Source: Petrotoga sp. UBA5851 (GTDB lineage Bacteria; Thermotogota; Thermotogae; Petrotogales; Petrotogaceae). From it: a DNA stretch of 23,511 bases. This document shows, in pieces, positions 15,169 through 22,776 of the stretch; within the stretch, counting starts at the first letter, position 1, and each line of letters opens with the position of its first letter. The translations under genes and the position numbers were made by a program. The stretch lies in assembly GCA_002431635.1 (NCBI GenBank), contig DJGH01000078.1:2827-26337 (forward strand), written 5' to 3'. The notes below the pieces were generated by a model. That model was not told the origin of the DNA. It was given only the letters and a program-made list of their open reading frames with translations, and ran no database searches.

Positions 15169-15266
15169 CCGCGTATTATTATTATTTACATTTATACTGT
15201 ATAGAACAGTTAATTCATTTAATTTTGCGTATTCTGCGAAAGAAAGACAGAGTTTCTGCACATCCA
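15133..15266 (-). promoter_or_regulatory. Long-range stem joining leader start to the pre-terminator region
   Basis: Minus-strand TGGATGTGCAGAAA (from 15266) pairs with TTTTTGCACATCCA (ending 15133) over 14 pairs with one G·U. The right arm ends directly before the antiterminator 3' segment. When formed, it encloses the leader ORF and its start region, and pairing of 15168-15159 with 15132-15123 would require a pseudoknot, so termination is favoured. Confidence 0.65.
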
Positions 15267-15267
15267 T
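15157..15267 (-). CDS. Asn-rich attenuator leader peptide (36 aa)
   Basis: Short ORF from ATG 15267 to TAA 15157. Residues 26-31 are N-V-N-N-N-N, all Asn codons AAT, and a further Asn is at 17. Codons 32-36 (T-R-R-R-L) and the stop overlap the antiterminator 5' arm. A ribosome site AGGAAG lies 9 bases upstream of the ATG, but is itself in a CTTCC/GGAAG hairpin (15277-15289). A GTG at codon 3 behind AAAGGTG is an alternative start. The peptide need not have a function of its own: its translation rate through the Asn codons would sense charged tRNA-Asn. This placement between promoter and terminator is the classical amino acid attenuator plan. Confidence 0.85.
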   Translation of the reverse strand: MDVQKLCLSFAEYAKLNELTVLYSINVNNNNTRRRL

Positions 15268-15301
15268 CACCTTTATCTTCCTGTGGAAGTATTTAATAAC
15301 G

Positions 15302-15329
15302 ATTATACCACATTTTTATTGTTATGCAA
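15302..15329 (-). promoter_or_regulatory. Promoter of the asparagine synthetase leader transcript
   Basis: On the minus strand TTGCAT (15324-15329), 16 bases, then TATAAT (15302-15307) with TG one base before it (TGGTATAAT). The -35 begins 3 bases after the iorB stop codon. Transcription should begin near 15295, about 28 bases before the leader ATG. Confidence 0.75.
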
Positions 15330-15332
15330 CTA

Positions 15333-15905
15333 TTACATATAATATCCTGCTTCAAAAGCTTTCAGATTAAGATCAAAGAACTCGGGCTTCACTTCTTTTT
15401 TGATGCTTGCTTTCCAGTCCAGATTATTAAGTCCCAGTACTTTGGCAAGAACGCCGAGAATTATAATATTCTGTACTTTCATATTTCCGAGCTCTTTGGC
15501 GGCTTCAGCAGCATGGACACGCTTGGTGTAGACTTTACCTTCAAGATCGGCAAATATTCCACGGGGATACTTAACCTTTGCCGAAAAGATTGGAGCTGAA
15601 GGTATTTTAAAGTCATTTGCAATAAGCTTTCCTTTTAATTTGAGATAATCAACATATCTCATTGCTTCTATCTTTTCAAATGCAACAAGTATATCGGCTT
15701 CGCCCTTGCCTATTATAGGAGAAAAAACCTTTTCGCCGAATCTTACCTGAGTGGTTACGGATCCGCCTCTTTGAGCCATTCCGTGTACTTCTGACATTTT
15801 TACATCGTATCCGGCCTGGATCAATGCTGATGAAAGTATTTTAGAAGTAAGAACTATACCTTGTCCTCCGACTCCCGCAAAGAGTATGCTTGTAATTTCT
15901 GTCAT
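15333..15905 (-). CDS. iorB: Indolepyruvate:ferredoxin oxidoreductase beta subunit
   Basis: Gamma-type pyruvate-ferredoxin oxidoreductase domain of about 190 residues; with IorA it oxidatively decarboxylates aryl pyruvates to acyl-CoA, reducing ferredoxin, in the cytoplasm. Visible: ILFAGVGGQGIVLTSKIL near the N-terminus, and SEVHGMAQRGGSVTTQVRFG, both hallmarks of the family. I use ATG 15905, with GGTGAG 5 bases upstream. GTG 15911 overlaps the iorA stop and is also possible. Translation is coupled to iorA. No terminator follows before the next promoter. Confidence 0.95.
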   Translation of the reverse strand: MTEITSILFAGVGGQGIVLTSKILSSALIQAGYDVKMSEVHGMAQRGGSVTTQVRFGEKVFSPIIGKGEADILVAFEKIEAMRYVDYLKLKGKLIANDFKIPSAPIFSAKVKYPRGIFADLEGKVYTKRVHAAEAAKELGNMKVQNIIILGVLAKVLGLNNLDWKASIKKEVKPEFFDLNLKAFEAGYYM

Positions 15906-15907
15906 AA

Positions 15908-17680
15908 TCACTCACCAACCTTTGTTATAGCACCGAAACTGCAGACCTGTGAACATACAGAACAGCCTATGCACTGATTTTCATCTATGAATGAGCCGGT
16001 GTCCTCGTTAAAAGAGATAGCCGGGCAGCCAATTTTTAAGCACATCCTGCATTTCTTGCATTTGGAAGGATCTACAACGTATTTGGATGGTTTTATATTA
16101 AAACTCTGTTTTTCCTCCAGACGGAGTTTCTTCAGTGCACACGGATACTTCGCTATTATTACAGAAGGTTCTTCTAGTGCGGAGTACTCATTAAGAACTT
16201 CTCTAACCTGTTTCAGCTGATTTGGATTGATTACTGAAACATGTTTTACACCAATTGCTTTTACAATCTGTTCTATATCAATTATATCCGTTTTATCGCC
16301 CATAAGGGTATAACCTGTTCCGGGATTTTCCTGATGCCCTGTCATACCAGTTATTCTGTTGTCCAGAATAATCACAGTAACATTGCTTTTATTATAGACA
16401 ATGTCTATAAGGCTTGTAATGCCAGAATGGAAAAATGTAGAATCACCAACAACGCCAAATATTTTTGTTTTTCTGTCAGTTTTGGCGAAGGCTTTGGCAA
16501 AACCATGGGCGGCACTTATACCTGCACCCATACATATGACTGTATCCATAGCGTTCAGAGGATCTGCCGAACCCAAAGTGTAACAGCCAATATCTCCGGT
16601 TATGACGGTATCTTTTCTCTTGCTGAGTTCAAAGAATATGCCCCTGTGAGGACAGCCGGCACATAAGATCGGAGGCCTTGCCACAACTCTTTCAGGCGTG
16701 GGCTTGTTGTACTGTGGTTCTTCGTTGAGAATAGCTTTTCTTATTATCTGAGGGGACAGCTCACCAGTAAGAGGTATTTTTTCTTTTCCGGTAACGTTTA
16801 TGCCCATTGCCTTTATCTCCGTTTCAAGATAAGGTTCGAGCTCTTCTATAACATATATGGTTTTGAATTTGGAACAGAAATCCGATATTAGTTTCTTTGG
16901 AAGAGGGAAGGTAAAACCTAGTTTAAGGTAAGAAACCTTATCTCCAAAGACTTCTCTGGCATACTGGAATGAAATTCCGCTTGTTATTACACCGATATCG
17001 CTGTTGTTTAGTATAGTGGTGTTTAGATCACATGTCTGGGCATATTCTTCCAGTTTTTTTAGTTTTTCTTCGAGTTCGGCATGATGAACCCTACAGGCAG
17101 CCGGAGTGGCAACAAACTTAGGAATGTTTCTTGCATAAGGCTTTACACCGACCTCTTTTCTTTCTCCAAGTTCAACTATCGACTTGCTGTGACAAAGCCT
17201 GGTCGTCATTCTGAAAAGAACCGGAACATCAAATTTTTCGCTTATTTCAAAGGATTTTATCATGAAGTCTTTTGTTTCCTGACTATCGGAAGGTTCGATC
17301 AAGGGAAGTTTGGAATGTCTGGCATAGTATCTGTTATCCTGTTCATTCTGGGAAGAATGCATACCGGGGTCATCAGCGGTTACAATCACGCAGCCGCCGT
17401 TAACTCCCAGGTAACTGAAAGTAAACATCGGATCAGCGGCCACATTGAGGCCTACGTGTTTCATGGCCGCAATGGATCTTGCTCCTGCAATACTTGCTCC
17501 TACAACAACCTCAACGGCTACTTTTTCATTCGGAGCCCACTCTGAGTAAACATCCTTATAAGAGGCAAGGTTTTCGAGTATCTCTGTACTGGGAGTACCG
17601 GGATAGGCACTTGCTACCAGCACCCCTGCCTCGAATGCCCCTCTTGCAGCGGCTTCATTCCCTGAAAGTAATTCCTTCAT
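15908..17680 (-). CDS. iorA: Indolepyruvate:ferredoxin oxidoreductase alpha subunit
   Basis: Catalytic TPP-containing subunit, 590 residues. Order: pyrimidine-binding domain (MKELLSGNEAAARGAFEAGV; SAYPGTPSTEI), central domain, TPP-binding domain (CAGCPHRG, GDIGCYTLGSADPL, VVGDSTFFHSGITSLID) and a C-terminal 2[4Fe-4S] ferredoxin domain with Cys541/544/547/552 and Cys570/573/576/580. All eight cluster ligands are present, so the enzyme looks intact. It allows fermentation of aromatic amino acids, with energy saved through acyl-CoA. Start ATG 17680 has GGGGTG 6 bases upstream. The TTG at 17707 is rejected. The order iorA–iorB is the common one. Confidence 0.96.
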   Translation of the reverse strand: MKELLSGNEAAARGAFEAGVLVASAYPGTPSTEILENLASYKDVYSEWAPNEKVAVEVVVGASIAGARSIAAMKHVGLNVAADPMFTFSYLGVNGGCVIVTADDPGMHSSQNEQDNRYYARHSKLPLIEPSDSQETKDFMIKSFEISEKFDVPVLFRMTTRLCHSKSIVELGERKEVGVKPYARNIPKFVATPAACRVHHAELEEKLKKLEEYAQTCDLNTTILNNSDIGVITSGISFQYAREVFGDKVSYLKLGFTFPLPKKLISDFCSKFKTIYVIEELEPYLETEIKAMGINVTGKEKIPLTGELSPQIIRKAILNEEPQYNKPTPERVVARPPILCAGCPHRGIFFELSKRKDTVITGDIGCYTLGSADPLNAMDTVICMGAGISAAHGFAKAFAKTDRKTKIFGVVGDSTFFHSGITSLIDIVYNKSNVTVIILDNRITGMTGHQENPGTGYTLMGDKTDIIDIEQIVKAIGVKHVSVINPNQLKQVREVLNEYSALEEPSVIIAKYPCALKKLRLEEKQSFNIKPSKYVVDPSKCKKCRMCLKIGCPAISFNEDTGSFIDENQCIGCSVCSQVCSFGAITKVGE

Positions 17681-17747
17681 AGGCAACACCCCTTTTCTTG
17701 AAGGCAAAAAGTACCTGCCTGTTATTAGTGTTTGAAATCACAGTACA

Positions 17748-17753
17748 ATTATA
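17748..17753 (-). promoter_or_regulatory. Probable -10 box of iorAB
   Basis: TATAAT on the minus strand, about 70 bases ahead of iorA. I see no good -35 at the usual spacing. Confidence 0.4.
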
Positions 17754-17914
17754 CCCCATGTTACAAAGTTTTTATACTATTCTTTATCAAAGATATAAGG
17801 CTTTTTAAAGTTTATATAAGCATATTCCTTTGTAAGTACCGTCCTTTGAAAAGCAACAATAATAAAAGGACGAGCTGTAAATTATGCGAGTGTATATTTT
17901 TCGTAAAGTTTTAG

Positions 17915-17923
17915 TGATATAAT
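17915..17923 (+). promoter_or_regulatory. Extended -10 promoter of the 17950-19017 pair
   Basis: TGATATAAT, an extended -10 with a perfect TATAAT, 26 bases before the start codon. The -35 position is AT-rich and weak. Confidence 0.6.
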
Positions 17924-17949
17924 AAGAACATAAAAGGAGGTGCATGGTT

Positions 17950-18477
17950 ATGAACAACTTCTATAACTTTGACAATTTGGGAAATATAACCAACAGCTTC
18001 GGAGATAAGGTAGGTATATTTGACAGATACGGCTATCTTTATGCAGCGGATAAAGTTCTTCCCTTTGCCTGTATACAGCCTTATGGTGTCATAACCTCAA
18101 TTAATGATGAAAACGTTGTTATTGGAAGCATAGGCAAAAATGAGATAATTATGGATGAAGATAAAGATCCGTTCGGAGCTTGTATGCACGATACGATGAG
18201 TTATGAATCTTTTGGCTTTGAAGCCGACGAGATTATTCCCATAACAGAAAAGTACCGGTGTATAACGATAGACCTCTTATACCCTGATTTTATGGCCTGC
18301 TATATTAAAGAAACAAGAGAAAATAGAGATTCAGTCATGGTAGATGATGAGACCGAAAGTGCAGAAGAAACTTATGAGTACGGTTTTTCAGGTTCTCCCG
18401 AGGGTGTATTTGATCAAGAGAAGGTACAGGGTCAAAGCATAATTGAAAGTATAAATCCACTTGAAGAGTATAGATAA
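17950..18477 (+). CDS. Uncharacterised acidic protein
   Basis: I do not recognise a family. 175 residues, no signal peptide and no membrane helix. The first half is a run of short strands with glycines and aromatics (GNITNSFGDKVGIFDRYGYLYA, in two pieces), suggestive of a small beta-barrel or beta-sheet domain. Residues beyond about 125 are acidic and low in complexity (VDDETESAEETYEYG), probably disordered. The start is ATG 17950, with AGGAGGTG 7 bases upstream; an ATG at 17944 is too close to that site. It ends 9 bases before the secreted ORF at 18487, so the two form an operon. Confidence 0.7.
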   Translation: MNNFYNFDNLGNITNSFGDKVGIFDRYGYLYAADKVLPFACIQPYGVITSINDENVVIGSIGKNEIIMDEDKDPFGACMHDTMSYESFGFEADEIIPITEKYRCITIDLLYPDFMACYIKETRENRDSVMVDDETESAEETYEYGFSGSPEGVFDQEKVQGQSIIESINPLEEYR

Positions 18478-18486
18478 GGAGATAAG

Positions 18487-19017
18487 ATGAAAAAATTTTT
18501 TTTAACAGTTTTCATAATTTTTTCGGCAGCAGTAATATTTGCTCAGCCGGAGAGATTGTATGACTATGTCCTGGATATTTGGAGTAAAAATAAGATAGAG
18601 TATCAAAAAACATTCAGTATTTTCAGCACCGACTACTATGTTTTTTCACAAATTCCAGAGATTGGATTCAGTGCTGAGTATCTCTTGGAGGAGTCATCAG
18701 GGGAGCTTCTTGTTTCTGTGGAATATGCAGATTATTCAAAAATTCCGGCTGTGTTGGAGGCTGATCTTTGCAGAAATGGTTTTAATGAGGATCTTTCAAA
18801 ACTAATAATATATGACGGTATCTGTAACTCTATAAATGAACAGGATGTAAATGAGTCGCAAAGATTTTTTGTCATGTCAGGTTCATCAGAGATCTGTGAT
18901 CTAAAGGATGCTGCTTATAAAATTGGAAGCTTTGAATATGAAGGGAAATGGTTTGTGGTTAAATCGAAAACGGATAAAAACAATAATCTTCATTTGATTG
19001 TATCATTTAAAAAATAA
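18487..19017 (+). CDS. Uncharacterised secreted protein
   Basis: 176 residues with a clear signal peptide (MKKFFLTVFIIFSAAVIFA, predicted cut after Ala19). The mature part is about 157 residues with alternating strand-like segments and many aromatic residues, ending in HLIVSFKK; no known domain is recognised. It has two Cys in the middle and one near the end. ATG 18487 has AAGGAG 7 bases upstream. It is second in a two-gene operon with 17950 and is followed by a terminator. Confidence 0.75.
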   Translation: MKKFFLTVFIIFSAAVIFAQPERLYDYVLDIWSKNKIEYQKTFSIFSTDYYVFSQIPEIGFSAEYLLEESSGELLVSVEYADYSKIPAVLEADLCRNGFNEDLSKLIIYDGICNSINEQDVNESQRFFVMSGSSEICDLKDAAYKIGSFEYEGKWFVVKSKTDKNNNLHLIVSFKK

Positions 19018-19029
19018 AAGCTTAAACTG

Positions 19030-19055
19030 CCGAGAAGTATTTCTCGGTTTTTTTT
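19030..19055 (+). terminator. Intrinsic terminator after the 17950-19017 pair
   Basis: CCGAGAA-GTAT-TTCTCGG followed by eight T. Confidence 0.93.
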
Positions 19056-19386
19056 ATGTTGATAGAATATGAACGAATAACAGATGTAATATAAATAATA
19101 AGATATATAAATTACTTACCATCAAAAGAAGTCCAGTAACATAATTTTATCTATTATTTTTTCACAACAACGATCATTTCATAGCATTTGAAAGTCTATG
19201 TAGAGGTATGAGAGATTTTGAACATTAATTGGCTTTACTTACTTTCTATTGTTCGGAAAACGTATAAAAATATAGTTAGTTATATTAACTACTAATTATA
19301 AAATAGAAGTGTTTTATATCCAAGAAAGCTTTTGGGGTATTAGGGATAGTACTGTCCCTAAAATTTATTGCAGGGGAGTGTATGGC
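19056..19386 (+). other. Long intergenic leader of the C69 peptidase genes
   Basis: 331 bases without a convincing gene, very AT-rich. It holds a perfect inverted repeat (19277-19291), a TAAAAT at 19299-19304 that may be the -10, and a 7-bp hairpin TTAGGGA/TCCCTAA (19340-19346 with 19355-19361) in the presumed 5' UTR. The hairpin has no U-run, so it is not a terminator. Confidence 0.45.
19277..19291. promoter_or_regulatory. Inverted repeat, possible operator
   Basis: TAGTTA-TAT-TAACTA, perfect 6+3+6 symmetry. It overlaps the -35 position relative to TAAAAT at 19299-19304. AT-rich symmetry can arise by chance. Confidence 0.35.
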
Positions 19387-21036
19387 ATGAAAAAACTTCT
19401 TACAGTATTGTTGGTTCTTCTTTCCTTTGCAGCAGCTGTAATAGCATGTACAACCATAGCTGTTTCAGCCGGTGCATCGGTGGACGGATCTGTAAGCGTT
19501 ACCCATTCTGCAGACAGCGGAGACTATGATTTCAGGATAATCTCTGTTCCTGCGATGGATCATGAAAAGGGTGCCAAAAGAGCAATATATCCTTTCGGCG
19601 AAGCATATCCCAGATATGTGGGATCGGATCTCGGCTCTGGTTATGAAATGGCTGAATTTCCGAAAACTGAACCTTTAGGTTATATTGATCAGGTTGCCCA
19701 TACATATGCCTATATAGACGGTATATACGGTATAATGAATGAGCACCAGCTGGCTATCGGCGAGTGTACTGCTTCAGCAAAGATGTACGCACAGCCTAAG
19801 GTCGGAGAAAGAATCTTTGACATCGCAGCTCTTTCCAGAATAGCTATGGAAAGATGTAAAACAGCCAGAGAAGCCGTGAAGCTCATGGGAGAACTTGCCG
19901 AGAAGTATGGTTACTACGGCTGGGGTGAAACTCTTACAGTAGCAGATACAAAAGAGGCATGGGTTATCGAGATGTGCGGCGATCCGGAAGGAAAAAGCGC
20001 ACTTTGGGCAGCCAAGAAAGTTCCGGACGGCGAAGTGTTTGTTGAAGCCAATGAGTTCAGGATAAGAGAAATAAAGGTAAATGATCCTGATATGATGTGG
20101 TCCTCAAATCTTTTTGCAGCAACCAAGAAAGCCGGATGGTGGGACGGAAACGGTGAACTTGACTGGCTAAGAACCGTAAGCACAGGGGAGTACAGCCATC
20201 CTTACTACAGTCTCAGGAGAGTCTGGAGGATATTTGACAGGATAGCTCCTTCACAGAAGTTCAGTGCATGGGTTGAAGACGGTTATACCAAGGCTTACCC
20301 ATTCTCGGTAAAACCAGACAACAAGCTTTCGATAGCAGACATAATAGAACTTTACAGAGATTGGTATCAGGGAACCGAGTTTGATCTTTCTAAAGGTCTT
20401 GCAGCAGGTCCTTTTGGGAACATCAACAGATACGGCGGTTCAAGCAAATTTGTAAAAGGCGATTGGGAAAGAGCAATTTCTGTTTTCAGAGCCTCGTACA
20501 CATTTGTTACACAGTCCAGGTCATATCTGCCTGATGCAATCGGCGGAGTGTTATGGTATGGTGCTGATGCTGCACACAGCAGTGCATTTGTTCCTTTCTA
20601 CTGCGGTATGAATAATCTTCCGGAGTCTTATCAGATCGGAACACAGAAGAAAGTTGACAGGAATGCAGCATGGTGGGCATTCAACTGGGTTTCAAACTTA
20701 ATGGATCTTAAGTTCAGCTATATGCTTACCGATGTTCAGGCCAAGCAGAAAGAAGTCGAAGGAAAAGAATTTGCTATGCAGCCGATGGTTGAAAAAGCTG
20801 CTCAGGAGCTTTATAAAAAGGATCCTGCTCTTGCAAAAGAGTATCTTACAGATTATGCATGTGCAAATGCTGATTCAGTATACAAGCAGTGGTGGAATCT
20901 TGCAGACTACCTTATGGTCAAGTATCAGGACGGTTATGTGAATATTCCTTCTGTAGCAAAATCAGTGGGATATCCTGACTGGTGGCTCAAGGCAATAGAG
21001 TTTGCTCCTATACAGTATCAAAAACCCGCAAAATAA
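19387..21036 (+). CDS. Secreted C69 family dipeptidase, copy 1
   Basis: Ntn-fold cysteine peptidase (PF03577), expected to hydrolyse dipeptides or short peptides outside the cytoplasmic membrane. 549 residues. A signal segment (1-20) ends at ...AAAVIA and is followed by Cys21 in CTTIAVSAGASVDGS, the N-terminal nucleophile motif of C69; mature enzymes start at this Cys. Later visible segments are YGIMNEHQLAIGECT, YGYYGWGETLTVADT, WVIEMCGDPEGKSALWAA and EFRIRE, all typical. The start is ATG 19387 with GGGGAG 8 bases upstream. An in-frame reading from 19309 would precede the signal peptide and is rejected. It is followed 15 bases later by a close paralogue. VIAC also fits a lipobox, so lipidation is an alternative fate of Cys21. 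Confidence 0.92.
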   Translation: MKKLLTVLLVLLSFAAAVIACTTIAVSAGASVDGSVSVTHSADSGDYDFRIISVPAMDHEKGAKRAIYPFGEAYPRYVGSDLGSGYEMAEFPKTEPLGYIDQVAHTYAYIDGIYGIMNEHQLAIGECTASAKMYAQPKVGERIFDIAALSRIAMERCKTAREAVKLMGELAEKYGYYGWGETLTVADTKEAWVIEMCGDPEGKSALWAAKKVPDGEVFVEANEFRIREIKVNDPDMMWSSNLFAATKKAGWWDGNGELDWLRTVSTGEYSHPYYSLRRVWRIFDRIAPSQKFSAWVEDGYTKAYPFSVKPDNKLSIADIIELYRDWYQGTEFDLSKGLAAGPFGNINRYGGSSKFVKGDWERAISVFRASYTFVTQSRSYLPDAIGGVLWYGADAAHSSAFVPFYCGMNNLPESYQIGTQKKVDRNAAWWAFNWVSNLMDLKFSYMLTDVQAKQKEVEGKEFAMQPMVEKAAQELYKKDPALAKEYLTDYACANADSVYKQWWNLADYLMVKYQDGYVNIPSVAKSVGYPDWWLKAIEFAPIQYQKPAK

Positions 21037-21051
21037 AGGAGAGCGAGAATA

Positions 21052-22701
21052 ATGAAGAAATTATTGCTTACAGTATTAATGGTTGCAATATCAATTACTT
21101 TTGCAATAGCATGTACAACCATTGCGGTAACCAAAGGCGCCTCGGTTGACGGTTCAACAAGTGTTACCCATTCATGCGATAGCGGCGACTGCGACTTCAG
21201 ATTGGTATATATTCCTGCCATGGATCATGCGGCAGGTTCCAGAAGAAATGTATATCCTTATGTAGAACCATTTCCAAGATATAATGGAAAAGATTTCGGT
21301 CCTAACCTTGATCTTCCAGGATATCCTCTTACAGAAGCTTTAGGCAGCATAGAACAGGTTCCGCATACATATGCGTACTTTATGGGTTCATACGGTATAA
21401 TGAACGAACACCAGCTTTCTATCGGTGAATGTACATGTTCTGCAAAGATGTATGCACAGCCGAAAGCCGGAGAAAGAATATTTGATATTTCATCACTTTC
21501 CATGGTTGCTCTTGAGAGATGCACCACAGCTAGGGAAGCTGTAAAACTTATGGGAGAACTCGGCGTAAGATACGGTTACTACGGCTGGGGTGAAACGCTT
21601 ACAATAGCTGATACCAAAGAAGTATGGGTATTTGAAATGTGTGGAGATCCTTCAGGAAAAAGCGCTCTCTGGGCAGCAAGAAAAGTTCCTGATGGAGAAA
21701 TATTCGTTGAAGCAAACGAGTTCAGGATAAGAGAACTTCCAGAAAATGATCCTAACGTTATGTTCTCACCCAACCTTAAAGAAATAACCAAAACTGCAGG
21801 CTGGTGGGATGGAAAAGGCGATTTTGACTGGCTCAGAACAGTAAGTACCGGTGAATACACACATCCTTACTACAGTCTCAGAAGAGTATGGAGAATAATG
21901 GACAGGCTTGCTCCTTCATTAAAGCTCAGCGCATGGGTTGAAGACGGATTTACAAAAGCATATCCATTCTCAGTAAAACCGGAAAAGAAAGTTACAATTG
22001 CAGATGTAATAGACCTTTACAGAGACTGGTACCAGGATACTGAATTTGATCTTTCAAAGGGTATTGCAGCAGGTCCTTTTGGAAATATAAACAGATACAG
22101 CGGTTCAAGCAAACTTGTAAAAGGTGATTGGGAAAGAGCTATATCGATATTCAGAGCTTCTTATACATTTGTCACGCAGTCAAGAGATTACCTGCCAGAT
22201 CCTATCGGAGCAGTACTTTGGTACGGAGCAGACTGCGCACACAGCACAGCATTTGTTCCTTTCTACTGTGGAATGTCAGATCTTCCTAAATCATATCAGA
22301 TCGGAAACCAGAAGGAACTTGACAGAAATGCAGCATGGTGGGCATTTAACTATGTTTCCAACCTTGCAGACCTTAAGTTCAACTATATGATAAAAGATAT
22401 ACAGGCAAAACAGAAAGAGGTTGAAGGAAAAGAGTTTATTATGCAGCCGATAATTGAACAGACAGCACTTGAGCTTTATAAGAAGGATCCTGCTCAGGCA
22501 GTGAAGTTCCTGACACAGTACTGTTCAGATAATGCAGATTCCGTATACAAACAGTGGTGGGATCTTGCAGATTATCTCATGGTTAAGTACCAGGATGGTT
22601 ATGTAAATATTCCTAACGTAGCAACTTCAGTCGGTTATCCTGACTGGTGGCTCAAAGCAGTAGAGATAGCTCCGATACTGTACCAGAAACCTGCAAAGTA
22701 A
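21052..22701 (+). CDS. Secreted C69 family dipeptidase, copy 2
   Basis: Tandem paralogue of the preceding gene, exactly the same length (549 residues) and roughly 75% identical by eye without indels. Signal segment 1-20 (…SITFAIA) then Cys21 in CTTIAVTKGASVDGS. The same inner motifs are present, e.g. YGIMNEHQLSIGECT and YGYYGWGETLTIADT. Copy-specific changes include an extra Cys pair (SCDSGDCDF, ECTCSAK) that copy 1 lacks. ATG 21052 has AAGGAGAG 8 bases upstream. The silent divergence shows this is not a recent duplication. Substrates may differ between copies (inference). Confidence 0.92.
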   Translation: MKKLLLTVLMVAISITFAIACTTIAVTKGASVDGSTSVTHSCDSGDCDFRLVYIPAMDHAAGSRRNVYPYVEPFPRYNGKDFGPNLDLPGYPLTEALGSIEQVPHTYAYFMGSYGIMNEHQLSIGECTCSAKMYAQPKAGERIFDISSLSMVALERCTTAREAVKLMGELGVRYGYYGWGETLTIADTKEVWVFEMCGDPSGKSALWAARKVPDGEIFVEANEFRIRELPENDPNVMFSPNLKEITKTAGWWDGKGDFDWLRTVSTGEYTHPYYSLRRVWRIMDRLAPSLKLSAWVEDGFTKAYPFSVKPEKKVTIADVIDLYRDWYQDTEFDLSKGIAAGPFGNINRYSGSSKLVKGDWERAISIFRASYTFVTQSRDYLPDPIGAVLWYGADCAHSTAFVPFYCGMSDLPKSYQIGNQKELDRNAAWWAFNYVSNLADLKFNYMIKDIQAKQKEVEGKEFIMQPIIEQTALELYKKDPAQAVKFLTQYCSDNADSVYKQWWDLADYLMVKYQDGYVNIPNVATSVGYPDWWLKAVEIAPILYQKPAK

Positions 22702-22713
22702 GTTGTAATTAAC

Positions 22714-22737
22714 TGTCTGCCTCGAAAGAGGCAGACA
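22714..22737 (+). other. Strong hairpin between the second C69 gene and the DUF6305-like gene
   Basis: 10-bp perfect stem TGTCTGCCTC/GAGGCAGACA with a GAAA tetraloop. The downstream sequence (CTTTAAGATTTT) is only loosely T-rich, so termination would be partial. It could also protect the upstream mRNA 3' end. Confidence 0.6.
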
Positions 22738-22776
22738 CTTTAAGATTTTCAATAAATATATGGAGGTAAGGTAAAA

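Noticed and set aside
15285..15332. T-box or other known riboswitch for the asparagine synthetase leader
   Set aside because: No T-box core (AGGGTGG-like) sequence or specifier loop is visible; the Asn-rich ORF and the alternative arms explain the leader better.
16241..17682. Several plus-strand open frames opposite iorA
   Set aside because: They lie fully within the intact iorA gene, have no ribosome sites and no recognisable domains.
17732..17914. 60-residue open frame between iorA and the 17950 gene
   Set aside because: No ribosome site, overlaps promoter elements on both strands, and composition is that of random AT-rich DNA.
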